The notes beneath the pieces were generated by a model that saw nothing but the letters and a program-made list of their open reading frames with translations, was not told where the DNA came from and did not search any database. DNA of 64,000 nt from UMGS363 sp051881815 (GTDB lineage Bacteria > Bacillota > Clostridia > Oscillospirales > Ruminococcaceae), in the NCBI GenBank assembly GCA_051881815.1, contig JBJEQP010000075.1, forward strand, positions 170,411 through 234,410. Direction: 5' to 3'. Shown here piece after piece: positions 17,311 through 25,567 of the stretch. Both the position numbers and the translations under genes were made by a program. Every line of letters begins with the position of its first letter. The first letter of the stretch is position 1.

Positions 17311-18214
17311 ATTAGCTGTTAATTTCGCAGGTGTTGACTTCAAGAACCCCGTCATTCCGGCATCGGGAACTTTCGGCTACGGAAAGGAATACGAAGAATT
17401 CTTTGACCTTTCAAAGCTCGGAGGTATCAGCGTAAAGGGTACTACCGAAAAGCTCCGCACAGGTAATCTTCCGCCGAGAATCGCAGAAACTCCGTCGGGA
17501 ATGCTCAACAGTGTTGGTCTGCAGAACCCCGGAGTTGACCATTTTATCGCTCACGAACTCCCCTACCTTATGAAAAAGGATACCGTAATCATCGCAAATA
17601 TGGCAGGCTCTACCGCTGACGGCTACCGTGAAGTTGCCGAAAAGCTCGATCAGACCGATGTCCCGATGATCGAAGTAAACATTTCCTGCCCGAACGTTAA
17701 GGCAGGCGGCGCAGCATTCGGTGTAAGCTGCGAGGGCGCTGCACAGATCACAAAGATCGTCCGTGCCGCAACAAAAAAGCCGATAATGATAAAGCTTTCC
17801 CCAAACGTTACAAACATTGCAGAGATCGCAAAAGCTGTTGAAGCCGAGGGAGCCGATGCAGTATCACTTATCAACACGCTTCTCGGAATGAGAATAGATA
17901 TCCGCACAAAGCGTCCTATACTTCATAACAATGTAGGCGGACTTTCGGGTCCTGCGGTATTCCCTGTTGCGGTAAGAATGGTTTGGCAGGTCGCAAACGC
18001 TGTCAAGATACCCGTCTGCGGAATGGGCGGTATCTCCACTTGGGAGGACGCTGTTGAAATGATGATGGCAGGTGCTTCGACAGTTCAGGTCGGCGCTGCG
18101 CTCTTCAACGATCCTCTTGCTGCTGTCAAGATCATTGACGGTCTTGAAAAATATGCCGAGGACAATCACCTCAACAGCATCACCGACATTGTAGGCGCTG
18201 TAAAGCCGTGGTAA
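17303..18214 (+). CDS. pyrD: Dihydroorotate dehydrogenase, class 1B catalytic subunit
   Basis: 303 residues. The FMN barrel starts with VDFKNPVIPASGTFGYGKEY; the class 1 catalytic cysteine lies in EVNISCPNVKAGG near residue 130. KPIMIKLSPNVTNI and GMGGISTWEDAVEMMMAGAS are standard FMN-phosphate motifs. With PyrK it forms the NAD-dependent heterotetramer of Gram-positives, oxidising dihydroorotate to orotate. It is the last recognisable pyr gene here; pyrB and pyrE are not in the window. Confidence 0.97.
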   Translation: MNKLAVNFAGVDFKNPVIPASGTFGYGKEYEEFFDLSKLGGISVKGTTEKLRTGNLPPRIAETPSGMLNSVGLQNPGVDHFIAHELPYLMKKDTVIIANMAGSTADGYREVAEKLDQTDVPMIEVNISCPNVKAGGAAFGVSCEGAAQITKIVRAATKKPIMIKLSPNVTNIAEIAKAVEAEGADAVSLINTLLGMRIDIRTKRPILHNNVGGLSGPAVFPVAVRMVWQVANAVKIPVCGMGGISTWEDAVEMMMAGASTVQVGAALFNDPLAAVKIIDGLEKYAEDNHLNSITDIVGAVKPW

Positions 18215-18234
18215 ATAGGAGCTGTCCTTTATAA

Positions 18235-19173
18235 ATGGAAAACAAAAAAAGCTTACTTGAAAACCCGAAAACTGTGCTGCCGTCTGCAATGCTTTGCTGC
18301 CTTTTATGGGGAAGCGCTTTTCCGCTCGTCAAGATCGGGTTCTCATGGCTTAACATATCTTCAAACGACATTCCTGCAGAGATACTTTATGCAGGTCTGC
18401 GCTTCACGCTTGCAGGCTTGATCGCAATAATCATTACGAGCCTTATAAGCGGAAAATTCCTGCACCCGACGGTGAAAAGCCTGCCAAGAGTATTCTCTTT
18501 GAGTATGTTTCAGACGATACTGCAGTACCTTTTCTTCTACATTGGTCTTTCCAACACATCGGGCGTTAAAGCTTCGGTCATAGAAGCGATGAATGTTTTT
18601 GTGGCGCTGATCGTTTCCTGCCTTATTTTCAGAATGGAAAAATTCACGGCGGCAAAAGTTATCGGAAGCGTCATCGGCTTCGCAGGAGTTGTGATAATCA
18701 ACGTCAGCAAGGGTGATCTTGTCGGAGAAATAACGCTCAAAGGCGAAGGCTTCATACTCATTTCAACCGTCGCTTATGCCTTTTCTTCGGTGCTCATGAA
18801 GCATTGGTCAAACGAGGAAAACCCAATGATGATGAGCGCTTGGCAGTTTCTGCTCGGCGGCATAGTAATGACTATACTCGGATTCTCACTTGGCGGCAGA
18901 ATAAACGGCTTTGATGTGAGATCTGTACTGCTGCTGATTTATCTTGCTTCGCTTTCGGCTGTTGCATATTCGCTTTGGGCATCGCTTCTAAAGTATTATC
19001 CCGTATCAAAGATCGCTGTCTATGGATTTATGAATCCTGTTTTCGGATTTGTACTTTCGGCATTTCTGCTCGGAGAATCGGAAGCGTTCGGCTTAAAAAG
19101 CATAGCTGCTCTAATACTTGTATGCCTTGGAATATATATTGTCAACTGCCAAAAAAACAAAGAAAAAGCTTAA
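18235..19173 (+). CDS. EamA family (DMT superfamily) exporter
   Basis: 312 residues, ten hydrophobic segments in two EamA repeats. The first ends with SVIGFAGVVIINVSKGD, and the second contains SVLMKHWSNEENPMMMSAWQFLLGG and VYGFMNPVFGFVLSAFLLGE, both typical of the family. Members usually export amino acids or nucleobase-like compounds; the substrate is not known here. It lies 20 bases after pyrD with only a distant AGGAG (18217), so it may be translated weakly from the pyr transcript. A perfect terminator follows. Confidence 0.88.
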   Translation: MENKKSLLENPKTVLPSAMLCCLLWGSAFPLVKIGFSWLNISSNDIPAEILYAGLRFTLAGLIAIIITSLISGKFLHPTVKSLPRVFSLSMFQTILQYLFFYIGLSNTSGVKASVIEAMNVFVALIVSCLIFRMEKFTAAKVIGSVIGFAGVVIINVSKGDLVGEITLKGEGFILISTVAYAFSSVLMKHWSNEENPMMMSAWQFLLGGIVMTILGFSLGGRINGFDVRSVLLLIYLASLSAVAYSLWASLLKYYPVSKIAVYGFMNPVFGFVLSAFLLGESEAFGLKSIAALILVCLGIYIVNCQKNKEKA

Positions 19174-19179
19174 AGCATA

Positions 19180-19217
19180 AAACGCTGTACAATGCGATGA
19201 TACATTGTACAGCGTTT
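19180..19217. terminator. Bidirectional terminator between convergent genes
   Basis: AAACGCTGTACAATG (19180-19194) and CATTGTACAGCGTTT (19203-19217) make a perfect 15-bp stem, ending the eamA transcript on plus and just beyond the stop of the minus-strand AI-2E-family gene. Confidence 0.88.
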
Positions 19218-19218
19218 A

Positions 19219-20376
19219 TTATTCGTCCAGCTTTTCTTTGATTATACCATAAAGCAACGATGTTATCGGAACGGCTAAAAGTATTCCCACACATCCGCCG
19301 AGCTTTGCTCCGATAAGGATCGCAAGCAAAACAGGCAGCGGCGGAAGTCCCATGCTTTTACCGACAACTTTAGGATAAATAAGGTTGTTTTCAAGCTGCT
19401 GCAGTATAATTATGAACACAACAAACCACACGGCAGATATCGGTTTGACAAGAAAAAGCAGAAATGTGCACGGTACAGTTCCGATTATAGCGCCGACAAC
19501 GGGCAGCAACGCCGTTATTCCAATTATAAAGCTTATCAGCAGCGCATACTCAAATCTGAAAAGCTTCATTCCAATATAACAAAGTCCGCCAAGTATCGCA
19601 GCCTCGGTCACCTGACCGCTTACAAACCGTGAAAACACATCATAAACCGTATAATAAAGCTTTGCATATCGCTTACATCGCTCTTCGGACATTATTTTCC
19701 GTGATATCCTTCTAACGAGCAAACGAAGCTTATCCTTTGAGATGAGAATATATATCGAAATTATCAAACCGATGAAAAAATCGGTCAAAGAACCGAAAAA
19801 ATTTGCAGTTTTGCCGTAAAACCCGGCTGCAATATCGGGAAGCTTCTCCCCTGCTTTTTCAATTATCGAACCGAGCGCAGGGATAATCCCCAGCTTATCT
19901 TTTTTTGAAAGCTCTTCATAAAAATAACTTATTTTTTCAAGGTAAAGATCACTGTTTGAAACAAGGATCTTAAGGCTGTCTATGATCTGCGGAATGATTA
20001 TCCCGACAGCCGCCGCAGCAAAAGCAACAAGAAGTATATATCCCAACGAAACGGATAATACCCACCGTGCCTTATGCTTTTCGCTTTGTGAGCTAGCTTT
20101 TATCCTTGCAATGCAGTTGAAAGCATTGTAATGCCGCTTTGCGGAATATGACATAACAGCGTCGGAAATTGAACCGTAAAGCTCGTATATCCTGCATACG
20201 GGACGATTTATAACAAATGCAGCCGCCATTCCGATGATGATCGGACGAAAGACCCGAAGCGCTCCGATTATTATGCGGAATGCAAGCTCGGGATTTACGG
20301 CAGCCGCAACCAATAACGCTCCGCCGAATATCATCATCCTGTATTTTCGTTCCAATACTGCACCTGCTTTCAGCAT
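19219..20376 (-). CDS. AI-2E family transporter (PerM/YdiK type)
   Basis: 385 residues with the family's typical layout: two N-terminal hydrophobic segments, a soluble helical stretch, then a C-terminal membrane bundle with FVSGQVTEAAILGGLCYIG near residue 260 and ALLPVVGAIIGTVPCTFLLF near residue 305, ending in VGKSMGLPPLPVLLAILIGAKLGG. Members act as transporters for autoinducer-2, Na+/H+ or unknown substrates, so no substrate is claimed. The ATG at 20376 has no ribosome site; a TTG at 20355 has AGGTG five bases upstream and may be the true start. Confidence 0.87.
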   Translation of the reverse strand: MLKAGAVLERKYRMMIFGGALLVAAAVNPELAFRIIIGALRVFRPIIIGMAAAFVINRPVCRIYELYGSISDAVMSYSAKRHYNAFNCIARIKASSQSEKHKARWVLSVSLGYILLVAFAAAAVGIIIPQIIDSLKILVSNSDLYLEKISYFYEELSKKDKLGIIPALGSIIEKAGEKLPDIAAGFYGKTANFFGSLTDFFIGLIISIYILISKDKLRLLVRRISRKIMSEERCKRYAKLYYTVYDVFSRFVSGQVTEAAILGGLCYIGMKLFRFEYALLISFIIGITALLPVVGAIIGTVPCTFLLFLVKPISAVWFVVFIIILQQLENNLIYPKVVGKSMGLPPLPVLLAILIGAKLGGCVGILLAVPITSLLYGIIKEKLDE

Positions 20377-20417
20377 TTATATTATATATTTTAAGCGAAA
20401 ATACAGGTAGGTATGCA

Positions 20418-20447
20418 AAAAAGGGTATCGTTTTTGATACCCTTTTT
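20418..20447 (-). terminator. Terminator of the GH26-like gene
   Basis: On minus, AAAAAGGGTATC - AAAAAC - GATACCCTTTTT is a perfect 12-bp stem with its own T tail, placed directly after the stop at 20456. Confidence 0.88.
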
Positions 20448-20455
20448 AAAAAAGC

Positions 20456-21901
20456 TTATTTTTCAACAGGTGTGCAGAGAACACGAACCTTCGGGAGTGA
20501 CTTTACGGTGTAGTAATAGTTCACATCCCAATCATCGCCCTGTGTGCTGTCGTTTTCACCGCTTGCAGGAGGTGCAAAAAGCATGATCGTCATATCGGCA
20601 GCTCCGTCAAGATGATTCTCAAAGAATGCAGGCATAAGGTCGATAGTGCGAGCCTCGGGTGACTTATAGAACCACTTTCCGTTGATCTCGATCATATAGT
20701 TTCCGTCATCTTCCTTGTCGAAAACAACTTCGCAGAAATGTGGATCGCTGTCAAAATGAACAGGTATCGCAAGACCGTCAGCGTCTTCCGAACCGCCCCA
20801 GCGAAGTGTAACGGGGAGCTTGATCTCGTCATTCTGAACGATCTCGGGGCTGAAAAGCTTGCTGTGAATAATTTCCTTATAAGTCTTCATAAGCGGCTGT
20901 TCGATGCCGACATTTGCATTGTTCGGATCCTGTATTTCAAGTCCGAGTCTGCCGCGGTCACGGAACTGATACATTGTGAAGCCGCTGAACCAGTCAGGCT
21001 GCTTCTTTTCAAGAATGTCGCAGAATTCACGAACCATTTTTGCCTGATCGTAAGGACCTGTAACATCTCCGTCAGCGTTGAATTCAGCCATTGTCATCGG
21101 CTTGCCGACGCCGCCGTTGAGATATTTGAATCTTTCGTAGCTCAACTTTGTCAGATTATAGGTGTTCTCCACCTTGCTGCGTGAATGGGAAGTTCCGCCC
21201 GGCTCTGCAACATCGAACGGCCAGCCCCAATGGAGTGCCATATACTTATCTACAGACCATACATCAGCTGCAGGAACGCACTGTGCGAATTCCTTTTCCA
21301 TTTCCATTTCTTCGCCGTTTTCGGGGTGCTCAATGCCACCGATGCACATAACTGTCTTAACGTTAGGTGCATATTCATGAATAATATCAGAGAAATGAAC
21401 AAAGAACTCTGCAACCTTCTCGTATGTAGTTCTCTTTGTGAATGAGAACCAGTTTCCGGTTGCTTCATGATTGATTCGGAGATACATTCTGCCGAAGGAA
21501 CGAAGATCCTTTGCGATAGCGATAAGCTGCTCATCGGAAACATTCGGGTCAACAGTAAGTGTAAGGTTTACGTCCTGACCGTGGCGGCGAACATCACGCA
21601 TACAAGTGAAAGGCTCGTCAGTTCTGTCGCCTTCAAGACCGCCCTTATATGTGAAATAATCATCATAAGGATAATCCCACTGGAAAGTAACGTTTGCATC
21701 CTTCATGACCTCGGAAATTCTACCGGGAAACTCCTTATCGAGCGGATAATAGCAATACATAAGCGAAACAGCTCTGTGCGGTCTGCCGAGCTTATTGATG
21801 ATATAATCCTGATCTACATATTCTCCTCTTTCGGAACCGTCGCCGATATCAACCGCATACTTGGCAGCGCCCATGTGAACGCCGAAAATTTTATCTGCCA
21901 T
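20456..21901 (-). CDS. GH26-like glycoside hydrolase, cytoplasmic (putative beta-mannanase)
   Basis: 481 residues without a signal peptide (MADKIFGVHMGAAKY), hence probably intracellular. Clan GH-A catalytic barrel over residues about 1-345: LRINHEATGNWFSF (141-154) matches the GH26 acid/base motif with Glu146, and MTMAEFNADG (270-279) places the nucleophile at Glu273. The last 120 residues are a separate, probably beta-rich domain of unknown role. GH26 enzymes cleave beta-1,4-mannan or mixed beta-glucan; substrate is inferred. A promoter and a perfect cre/LacI-type operator stand upstream, so carbon-source control is likely. Confidence 0.68.
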   Translation of the reverse strand: MADKIFGVHMGAAKYAVDIGDGSERGEYVDQDYIINKLGRPHRAVSLMYCYYPLDKEFPGRISEVMKDANVTFQWDYPYDDYFTYKGGLEGDRTDEPFTCMRDVRRHGQDVNLTLTVDPNVSDEQLIAIAKDLRSFGRMYLRINHEATGNWFSFTKRTTYEKVAEFFVHFSDIIHEYAPNVKTVMCIGGIEHPENGEEMEMEKEFAQCVPAADVWSVDKYMALHWGWPFDVAEPGGTSHSRSKVENTYNLTKLSYERFKYLNGGVGKPMTMAEFNADGDVTGPYDQAKMVREFCDILEKKQPDWFSGFTMYQFRDRGRLGLEIQDPNNANVGIEQPLMKTYKEIIHSKLFSPEIVQNDEIKLPVTLRWGGSEDADGLAIPVHFDSDPHFCEVVFDKEDDGNYMIEINGKWFYKSPEARTIDLMPAFFENHLDGAADMTIMLFAPPASGENDSTQGDDWDVNYYYTVKSLPKVRVLCTPVEK

Positions 21902-21937
21902 CTCATATCCTCCGTAATCATATATATTTTTCAGTAG

Positions 21938-21953
21938 TTGAAAACGTTTTCAA
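21938..21953. promoter_or_regulatory. cre/LacI-family operator upstream of the GH26-like gene
   Basis: TTGAAAACGTTTTCAA is a perfect 16-bp palindrome matching the CcpA cre consensus WTGNNARCGNWWWCAW. It lies about 12 bases downstream of the -10 box, where a bound repressor would block transcription. The regulator could be CcpA or a local LacI-family protein; none is encoded in the window. Confidence 0.85.
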
Positions 21954-21965
21954 CCTATTGATTCT

Positions 21966-21994
21966 ATGATACAACATTTCTAAAAAAAATGCAA
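21966..21994 (-). promoter_or_regulatory. Promoter of the GH26-like gene
   Basis: Minus strand TTGCAT (21994-21989), 17-base spacer, TATCAT (21971-21966). Confidence 0.65.
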
Positions 21995-22036
21995 GAGGTA
22001 TAGAAAAATTTACTTTTTGTACAAATTTAGAAATAA

Positions 22037-22073
22037 TAAAAAAAGCATGAGAAAACACATTGCTTCTCATACT
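22037..22073 (-). terminator. Terminator of the NUDIX gene
   Basis: On minus, AGTATGAGAA pairs with TTCTCATGCT (one mismatch) and is followed by TTTTTTT. It lies about 60 bases after the NUDIX stop. Confidence 0.75.
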
Positions 22074-22131
22074 TTAATTCTCGCAGAAAAATTGGAATTT
22101 ATTGAGTTCTTCACAACAAATAAATTACAGT

Positions 22132-22620
22132 TTATCTTTCGATAATAGTTTTCACAAGTTGCCAACCGATACTTCCTTCTCTAAGTTTCGCCAATGCATC
22201 TTTGAATTGAACCCATTCTACAGAATCCACTTCACAAGATAATTCAAAATCTTTCTTCTTTACAGTTGCCTTATACCCCAGCATTAACATTTCTCTTTTT
22301 TCATACGGATAACTACTAATGAATTCTAAAGTTTCAACATCTTGTCCAATTTCTTCTTTTACTTCACGAATAACTGTTTCTTCAGCGGATTCCCCTATTT
22401 TCATAATTCCGGCAACACATACATATTTTGTTGCAGAAACATAATTTTGTCTTAACAATGCTACTTCATCACATTCATTGACAACCGCCGCAATAATGCT
22501 TGTCGTAAACATATCCCACAAAGGAATATTGCACTCTTCACAAAATGGAATTACTCCCTCATCTCCAATTTCTTTTCCAATTAATTTTGTCCCACAATGT
22601 GGGCAATATGTAAAATGCAT
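22132..22620 (-). CDS. NUDIX hydrolase with N-terminal zinc ribbon
   Basis: 162 residues from the ATG at 22620, with AGGAGG nine bases upstream; the longer open frame runs into a palindromic element and is rejected. Residues 1-40 hold a zinc ribbon, YCPHCGTKL ... IPFCEECNIPLWD (CxxC-x(n)-CxxC), as in NADH-pyrophosphatase-like NUDIX proteins. The NUDIX box is GIMKIGESAEETVIREVKEEIG near residues 67-88, with the GX5EX7REXXEE pattern intact. It hydrolyses an X-linked nucleoside diphosphate; substrate unknown. The gene is visibly more AT-rich and uses more A/T-ending codons than its neighbours, a sign of transfer. Confidence 0.85.
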   Translation of the reverse strand: MHFTYCPHCGTKLIGKEIGDEGVIPFCEECNIPLWDMFTTSIIAAVVNECDEVALLRQNYVSATKYVCVAGIMKIGESAEETVIREVKEEIGQDVETLEFISSYPYEKREMLMLGYKATVKKKDFELSCEVDSVEWVQFKDALAKLREGSIGWQLVKTIIER

Positions 22621-22644
22621 AATTCCAATTCCTCCTATTGATAA

Positions 22645-22762
22645 TACTAATCCCTCATTAAAGTGTAGACAAAAAATCTGCGCAAAATCCATATAAAGCT
22701 GTTTCCAACAGCTACGAGATTTTGCCCCATTTTTTGTACACTTTATAATCGGGGATTAGAAT
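22645..22762. repeat. Palindromic element D, about 118 bp, upstream of the NUDIX gene
   Basis: Successive paired arms run inward: CTAATCCC/GGGATTAG, AAGTG/CACTT, ACAAAAAAT/ATTTTTTGT, CAAAATC/GATTTTG, AGCTGTT/AACAGCT, separated by small internal loops and closed by a three-base TCC loop. The outer end ATACTAAT matches the ends of elements A and B, but the core differs. It lies in the 5' leader of the NUDIX gene. MITE-like or structured leader; no target-site duplication was identified. Confidence 0.75.
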
Positions 22763-22850
22763 AAAATCTGAATTTATCAACTTAAAAAATCCCGATTTGT
22801 TAATGAGTTTATTATAACATTAATACATAATAAAAGTCAATACATAAAAC

Positions 22851-22887
22851 AAAAGTCACCTTTGACACACAGCATCAAAAGTGACTT
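22851..22887 (-). terminator. Terminator after rplA
   Basis: On minus, AAAGTCACTTTTGA pairs with TCAAAGGTGACTTT with one bulge and is followed by TGTTTTAT. It closes the rpmG-secE-nusG-rplK-rplA transcript. Confidence 0.78.
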
Positions 22888-22911
22888 TGCAATTCTTATA
22901 TATTATAAGAC

Positions 22912-23607
22912 TTATACACCGTACTTAGCAGTATTTACAGCAATACCAACGCCCATTGTTGAAGAAACAACGCAGGACTTGAAGTATGTGCCCTTTGCAG
23001 CAGCAGGCTTTGCCTTTGCAACTGCTTCAAGAAGTGTGTTAAGGTTCTGATCAAGCTTTTCAGCACCGAAGGAAGCCTTACCGATCGGGCAGTGGATGAT
23101 GTTTGTCTTATCAAGACGGTATTCGATCTTACCAGCCTTAGCTTCTGTTACAGCCTTTGCAACATCGGGAGTAACTGTACCTGCCTTGGGGTTAGGCATG
23201 AGTCCGCGAGGACCGAGAACCTTACCGAGCTTACCAACAACGCCCATCATATCAGGGGAAGCGATAAGTACATCGAAATCCATCCAGTTTTCTTTGAGGA
23301 TCTTCTGTGCGAGATCATCAGCGCCAACATAATCAGCACCTGCAGCCTTTGCAGCTTCTTCCTTTTCGGGCTTGCAGAATACGCAAACTCTTACCTTCTT
23401 ACCTGTGCCGTTAGGAAGTACAACTGCACCTCTTACCTGCTGGTCAGCGTGACGGGAGTCAACGCCCAGACGGATGTGAACCTCAATTGTTTCATCGAAC
23501 TTAGCCTTTGCAGTCTTGCAAGCAAGATCAAGTGCTTCAGCTGATTCGTAAAGCTTTGTGCTGTCAACGAGCTTTGCACTTTCGTTATATTTTTTACCGT
23601 GTTTCAT
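22912..23607 (-). CDS. rplA: 50S ribosomal protein L1
   Basis: 231 residues. Typical L1 sequence: KHGKKYNESAKLVD at the start, HIRLGVDSRHADQQVRGAVVLPNGTGK, and GKLGKVLGPRGLMPNPKAGTVT near residue 125. It binds 23S rRNA at the stalk that moves E-site tRNA and represses its own mRNA. AGGAGG precedes the ATG. It is the last gene of the operon here; rplJ and rplL, which often follow, are absent from this location. Confidence 0.98.
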   Translation of the reverse strand: MKHGKKYNESAKLVDSTKLYESAEALDLACKTAKAKFDETIEVHIRLGVDSRHADQQVRGAVVLPNGTGKKVRVCVFCKPEKEEAAKAAGADYVGADDLAQKILKENWMDFDVLIASPDMMGVVGKLGKVLGPRGLMPNPKAGTVTPDVAKAVTEAKAGKIEYRLDKTNIIHCPIGKASFGAEKLDQNLNTLLEAVAKAKPAAAKGTYFKSCVVSSTMGVGIAVNTAKYGV

Positions 23608-23628
23608 TATTAATTTATCCTCCTTTAA

Positions 23629-23699
23629 GTGGTAATGCCCTTATCAAAAGGGCTGTCCCCTAACAGATCGGGACTTGTAGCGGAATGTTCCTCCCACCA
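23629..23699 (-). promoter_or_regulatory. L1-binding autoregulatory leader between rplK and rplA
   Basis: On minus the segment runs from GGTGGGAGGAACATTCCG (23699 on) to ATTACCACTT before AAAGGAGG. GGTGGGAGG followed at distance by ACCAC resembles the ribosomal protein L1 target on mRNA, which mimics its 23S site. An extra hairpin (GCCC-ttttgataa-GGGC) is inserted between the two halves. Confidence 0.6.
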
Positions 23700-23730
23700 T
23701 AGCAGCGAAGAAAATTCAGTTAATTTTCAA

Positions 23731-24156
23731 TCAGTCAACAACTTCTACGCCCATGGAACGTGCAGTACCTGCGATCATGCTCATAGCAGTATCGATGTTT
23801 GCAGCGTTAAGGTCAGGCATCTTTGTTTCTGCGATCTTGCGGATCTGATCCTTTGTGATCTTACCAACCTTGGTCTTGTTAGGAACTCCGGAACCGCTTT
23901 CAATACCGATAGCCTTCTTGATAAGAACAGCTGCGGGAGGAGTCTTTGTGATGAATGAGAATGAACGGTCTGCATATACTGTGATAACAACAGGAATGAT
24001 AAGACCGATATCGTTCTTTGTTCTCTCGTTGAATTCCTTTGTAAATGCCATAATATTTACACCATGCTGACCGAGAGCAGGACCAACAGGGGGAGCAGGA
24101 GTAGCCTTACCTGCAGCGATCTGAAGCTTAATTAAGCCAACAACTTTCTGTGCCAT
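23731..24156 (-). CDS. rplK: 50S ribosomal protein L11
   Basis: 141 residues, standard length. N-terminal LIKLQIAAGKATPAPPVGPALGQHGVNIMAF is the conserved L11 proline-rich motif; the C-terminal RNA-binding domain ends with GTARSMGVEVVD. It forms the GTPase-associated centre with 23S rRNA. Preceded by GGAGGTG. Located between nusG and rplA, the standard order. Confidence 0.98.
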   Translation of the reverse strand: MAQKVVGLIKLQIAAGKATPAPPVGPALGQHGVNIMAFTKEFNERTKNDIGLIIPVVITVYADRSFSFITKTPPAAVLIKKAIGIESGSGVPNKTKVGKITKDQIRKIAETKMPDLNAANIDTAMSMIAGTARSMGVEVVD

Positions 24157-24229
24157 ATTGAATGCACCTCCGTAATATAGAAGGATCCGAAAAAGGATCC
24201 ATACAGTTTATGTTTTTTCTCTGACAAGA

Positions 24230-24766
24230 TCAATACTCGTCAGTTTTTACAACCTTTGAAATTTCAAGAGTTGCAAGAGTTTCTCTGCCGAACATTGATA
24301 CCGAAACATCAACAGTCATGTCTTCAGTATTAACATTCTTGACATCTCCGACAAAGCCTTCCATCGGTCCCGAAGTGATCTTGACTCTGTCGCCCTCCTT
24401 GATGTTGACCTCAACGATCGTTTCGTTAGAATCAACTCCGAGTGCGGCAACTTCCTTATCGGAAAGCGGAACGGGCTTTGAAGCAGGTCCGACGAAACCG
24501 GTAACACCTCGTACATTTCGTACAACGTACCATGAATCATCGGTCAGAACCATCTTCACGAGTACATATCCCGGGAAGATCTTTCTGTCGACCTCACGCT
24601 CCTTATTCGTTTCGGTAAGCTCCTTAACGTGTTCGGTAGGGATACATACCATAGGGATAAGATCGCGGAGATTACGGTTTTCGACAACTTTATCGATAGT
24701 ATCTTTTACCTTATTCTCATAACCGGAATAGGTGTGAATGACATACCATTTTGCTGTTTCTGACAT
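24230..24766 (-). CDS. nusG: Transcription termination/antitermination factor NusG
   Basis: 178 residues from the ATG at 24766 (AGGAAG upstream), rather than the TTG at 24787. The NGN domain begins KWYVIHTYSGYENKVKD and holds FPGYVLVKM and VRNVRGVTGFVG; the C-terminal KOW domain is EGDRVKITSGPMEGFVGDVKNV. It couples RNA polymerase to Rho or ribosomes and controls pausing. Lies between secE and rplK as usual. Confidence 0.97.
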   Translation of the reverse strand: MSETAKWYVIHTYSGYENKVKDTIDKVVENRNLRDLIPMVCIPTEHVKELTETNKEREVDRKIFPGYVLVKMVLTDDSWYVVRNVRGVTGFVGPASKPVPLSDKEVAALGVDSNETIVEVNIKEGDRVKITSGPMEGFVGDVKNVNTEDMTVDVSVSMFGRETLATLEISKVVKTDEY

Positions 24767-24793
24767 TCTTCTATCTTCCTTTCGCAAAAACGC

Positions 24794-25105
24794 TTACATT
24801 CCAAGACTAAGCTTGAGCAAAGCGGCGAGTCCGCTGTCGATTCCCCAGATTACTATACCGCAGACGCACATTGCAACAAGAACGACCGCAGTATTGTTGA
24901 TGACCTTCTTTTTGCTCGGCCATACAACCTTTTTGATCTCGCCTTTAAGATCCTTAAAAAACTTGGCAATCGGGTTCTGCTTTTTCTGACCCTTAGCCTT
25001 TGCCTTGGCATTATCCTTTACGATCTTGTCGGCTTTGGCTTCTGCCTGAGCAACGATGGATTTCTTTGAAGGCGATTTAGCTTGATTCTTTTTGCTATCA
25101 GCCAT
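24794..25105 (-). CDS. secE: Preprotein translocase subunit SecE
   Basis: 103 residues from the ATG at 25105 (AGAGGTG upstream). The C-terminal 60 residues are the SecE core: FFKDLKGEIKKVVWPSKKKVINNTAVVLVAM, with the amphipathic helix and one membrane segment. The N-terminal 45 residues are an unusually long Lys/Ala-rich low-complexity extension (AEAKADKIVKDNAKAKAKGQKK). It clamps SecY in the translocon. Next to nusG as usual. Confidence 0.95.
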   Translation of the reverse strand: MADSKKNQAKSPSKKSIVAQAEAKADKIVKDNAKAKAKGQKKQNPIAKFFKDLKGEIKKVVWPSKKKVINNTAVVLVAMCVCGIVIWGIDSGLAALLKLSLGM

Positions 25106-25120
25106 TTTCACACCTCTTCC

Positions 25121-25270
25121 TTACTTGGTTTCTTTGTGAAGAGTATGCTTCTTGCAGAACTTACAATACTTATTCATTTCAAGTCTGTCCGGATCGTTCT
25201 TCTTGTTCTTCTTGGTATTGTAGTTGCGCTGCTTGCACTCTGTGCAGGCTAATGTTACCTTTACTCTCAT
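25121..25270 (-). CDS. rpmG: 50S ribosomal protein L33
   Basis: 49 residues from the ATG at 25270, with AGGAGGTG upstream; upstream codons in frame belong to the leader. MRVKVTLACTECKQRNY and later YCKFCKKHTLHKETK carry both CxxC pairs of the zinc-binding (C+) L33 form. First gene of the operon with secE, nusG, rplK and rplA. Confidence 0.97.
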   Translation of the reverse strand: MRVKVTLACTECKQRNYNTKKNKKNDPDRLEMNKYCKFCKKHTLHKETK

Positions 25271-25470
25271 ATCGGCACCTCCTATTAAATGTTCTCTTTT
25301 CGAGAACGTTTCGATTTCGCAGGAACTTGTGTCCCTGTGCCTCCCTCTATGGCAATTTCCGATACGAAGTCTTTCAAAAAACGAGTTTTTTCCGACTTCG
25401 TACACTTTGTCGAGAGGTCATATCCCATATTTCAGGGCACAAAAATAAGACCTCTGCAAGAGGTAATATT

Positions 25471-25500
25471 ATTCTACCACAAACAGAGGTCATTTGTCAA
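25471..25500 (-). promoter_or_regulatory. Promoter of the rpmG-secE-nusG-rplK-rplA operon
   Basis: Minus strand TTGACA (25500-25495), 18-base spacer, TAGAAT (25476-25471). The following leader of nearly 200 bases (to 25271) has no gene but several hairpins: CCTCTTGCAGAGG, CGAAGTC/GACTTCG around an A- and T-rich loop, and GTTCTCgaaaaGAGAAC just before the ribosome site. Confidence 0.82.
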
Positions 25501-25567
25501 GTGTTTTTTCGTAATTTTCAATAATTTTTTCTCAAAATTTTCTACAGCAGACAAAACAGCCGTTTCT

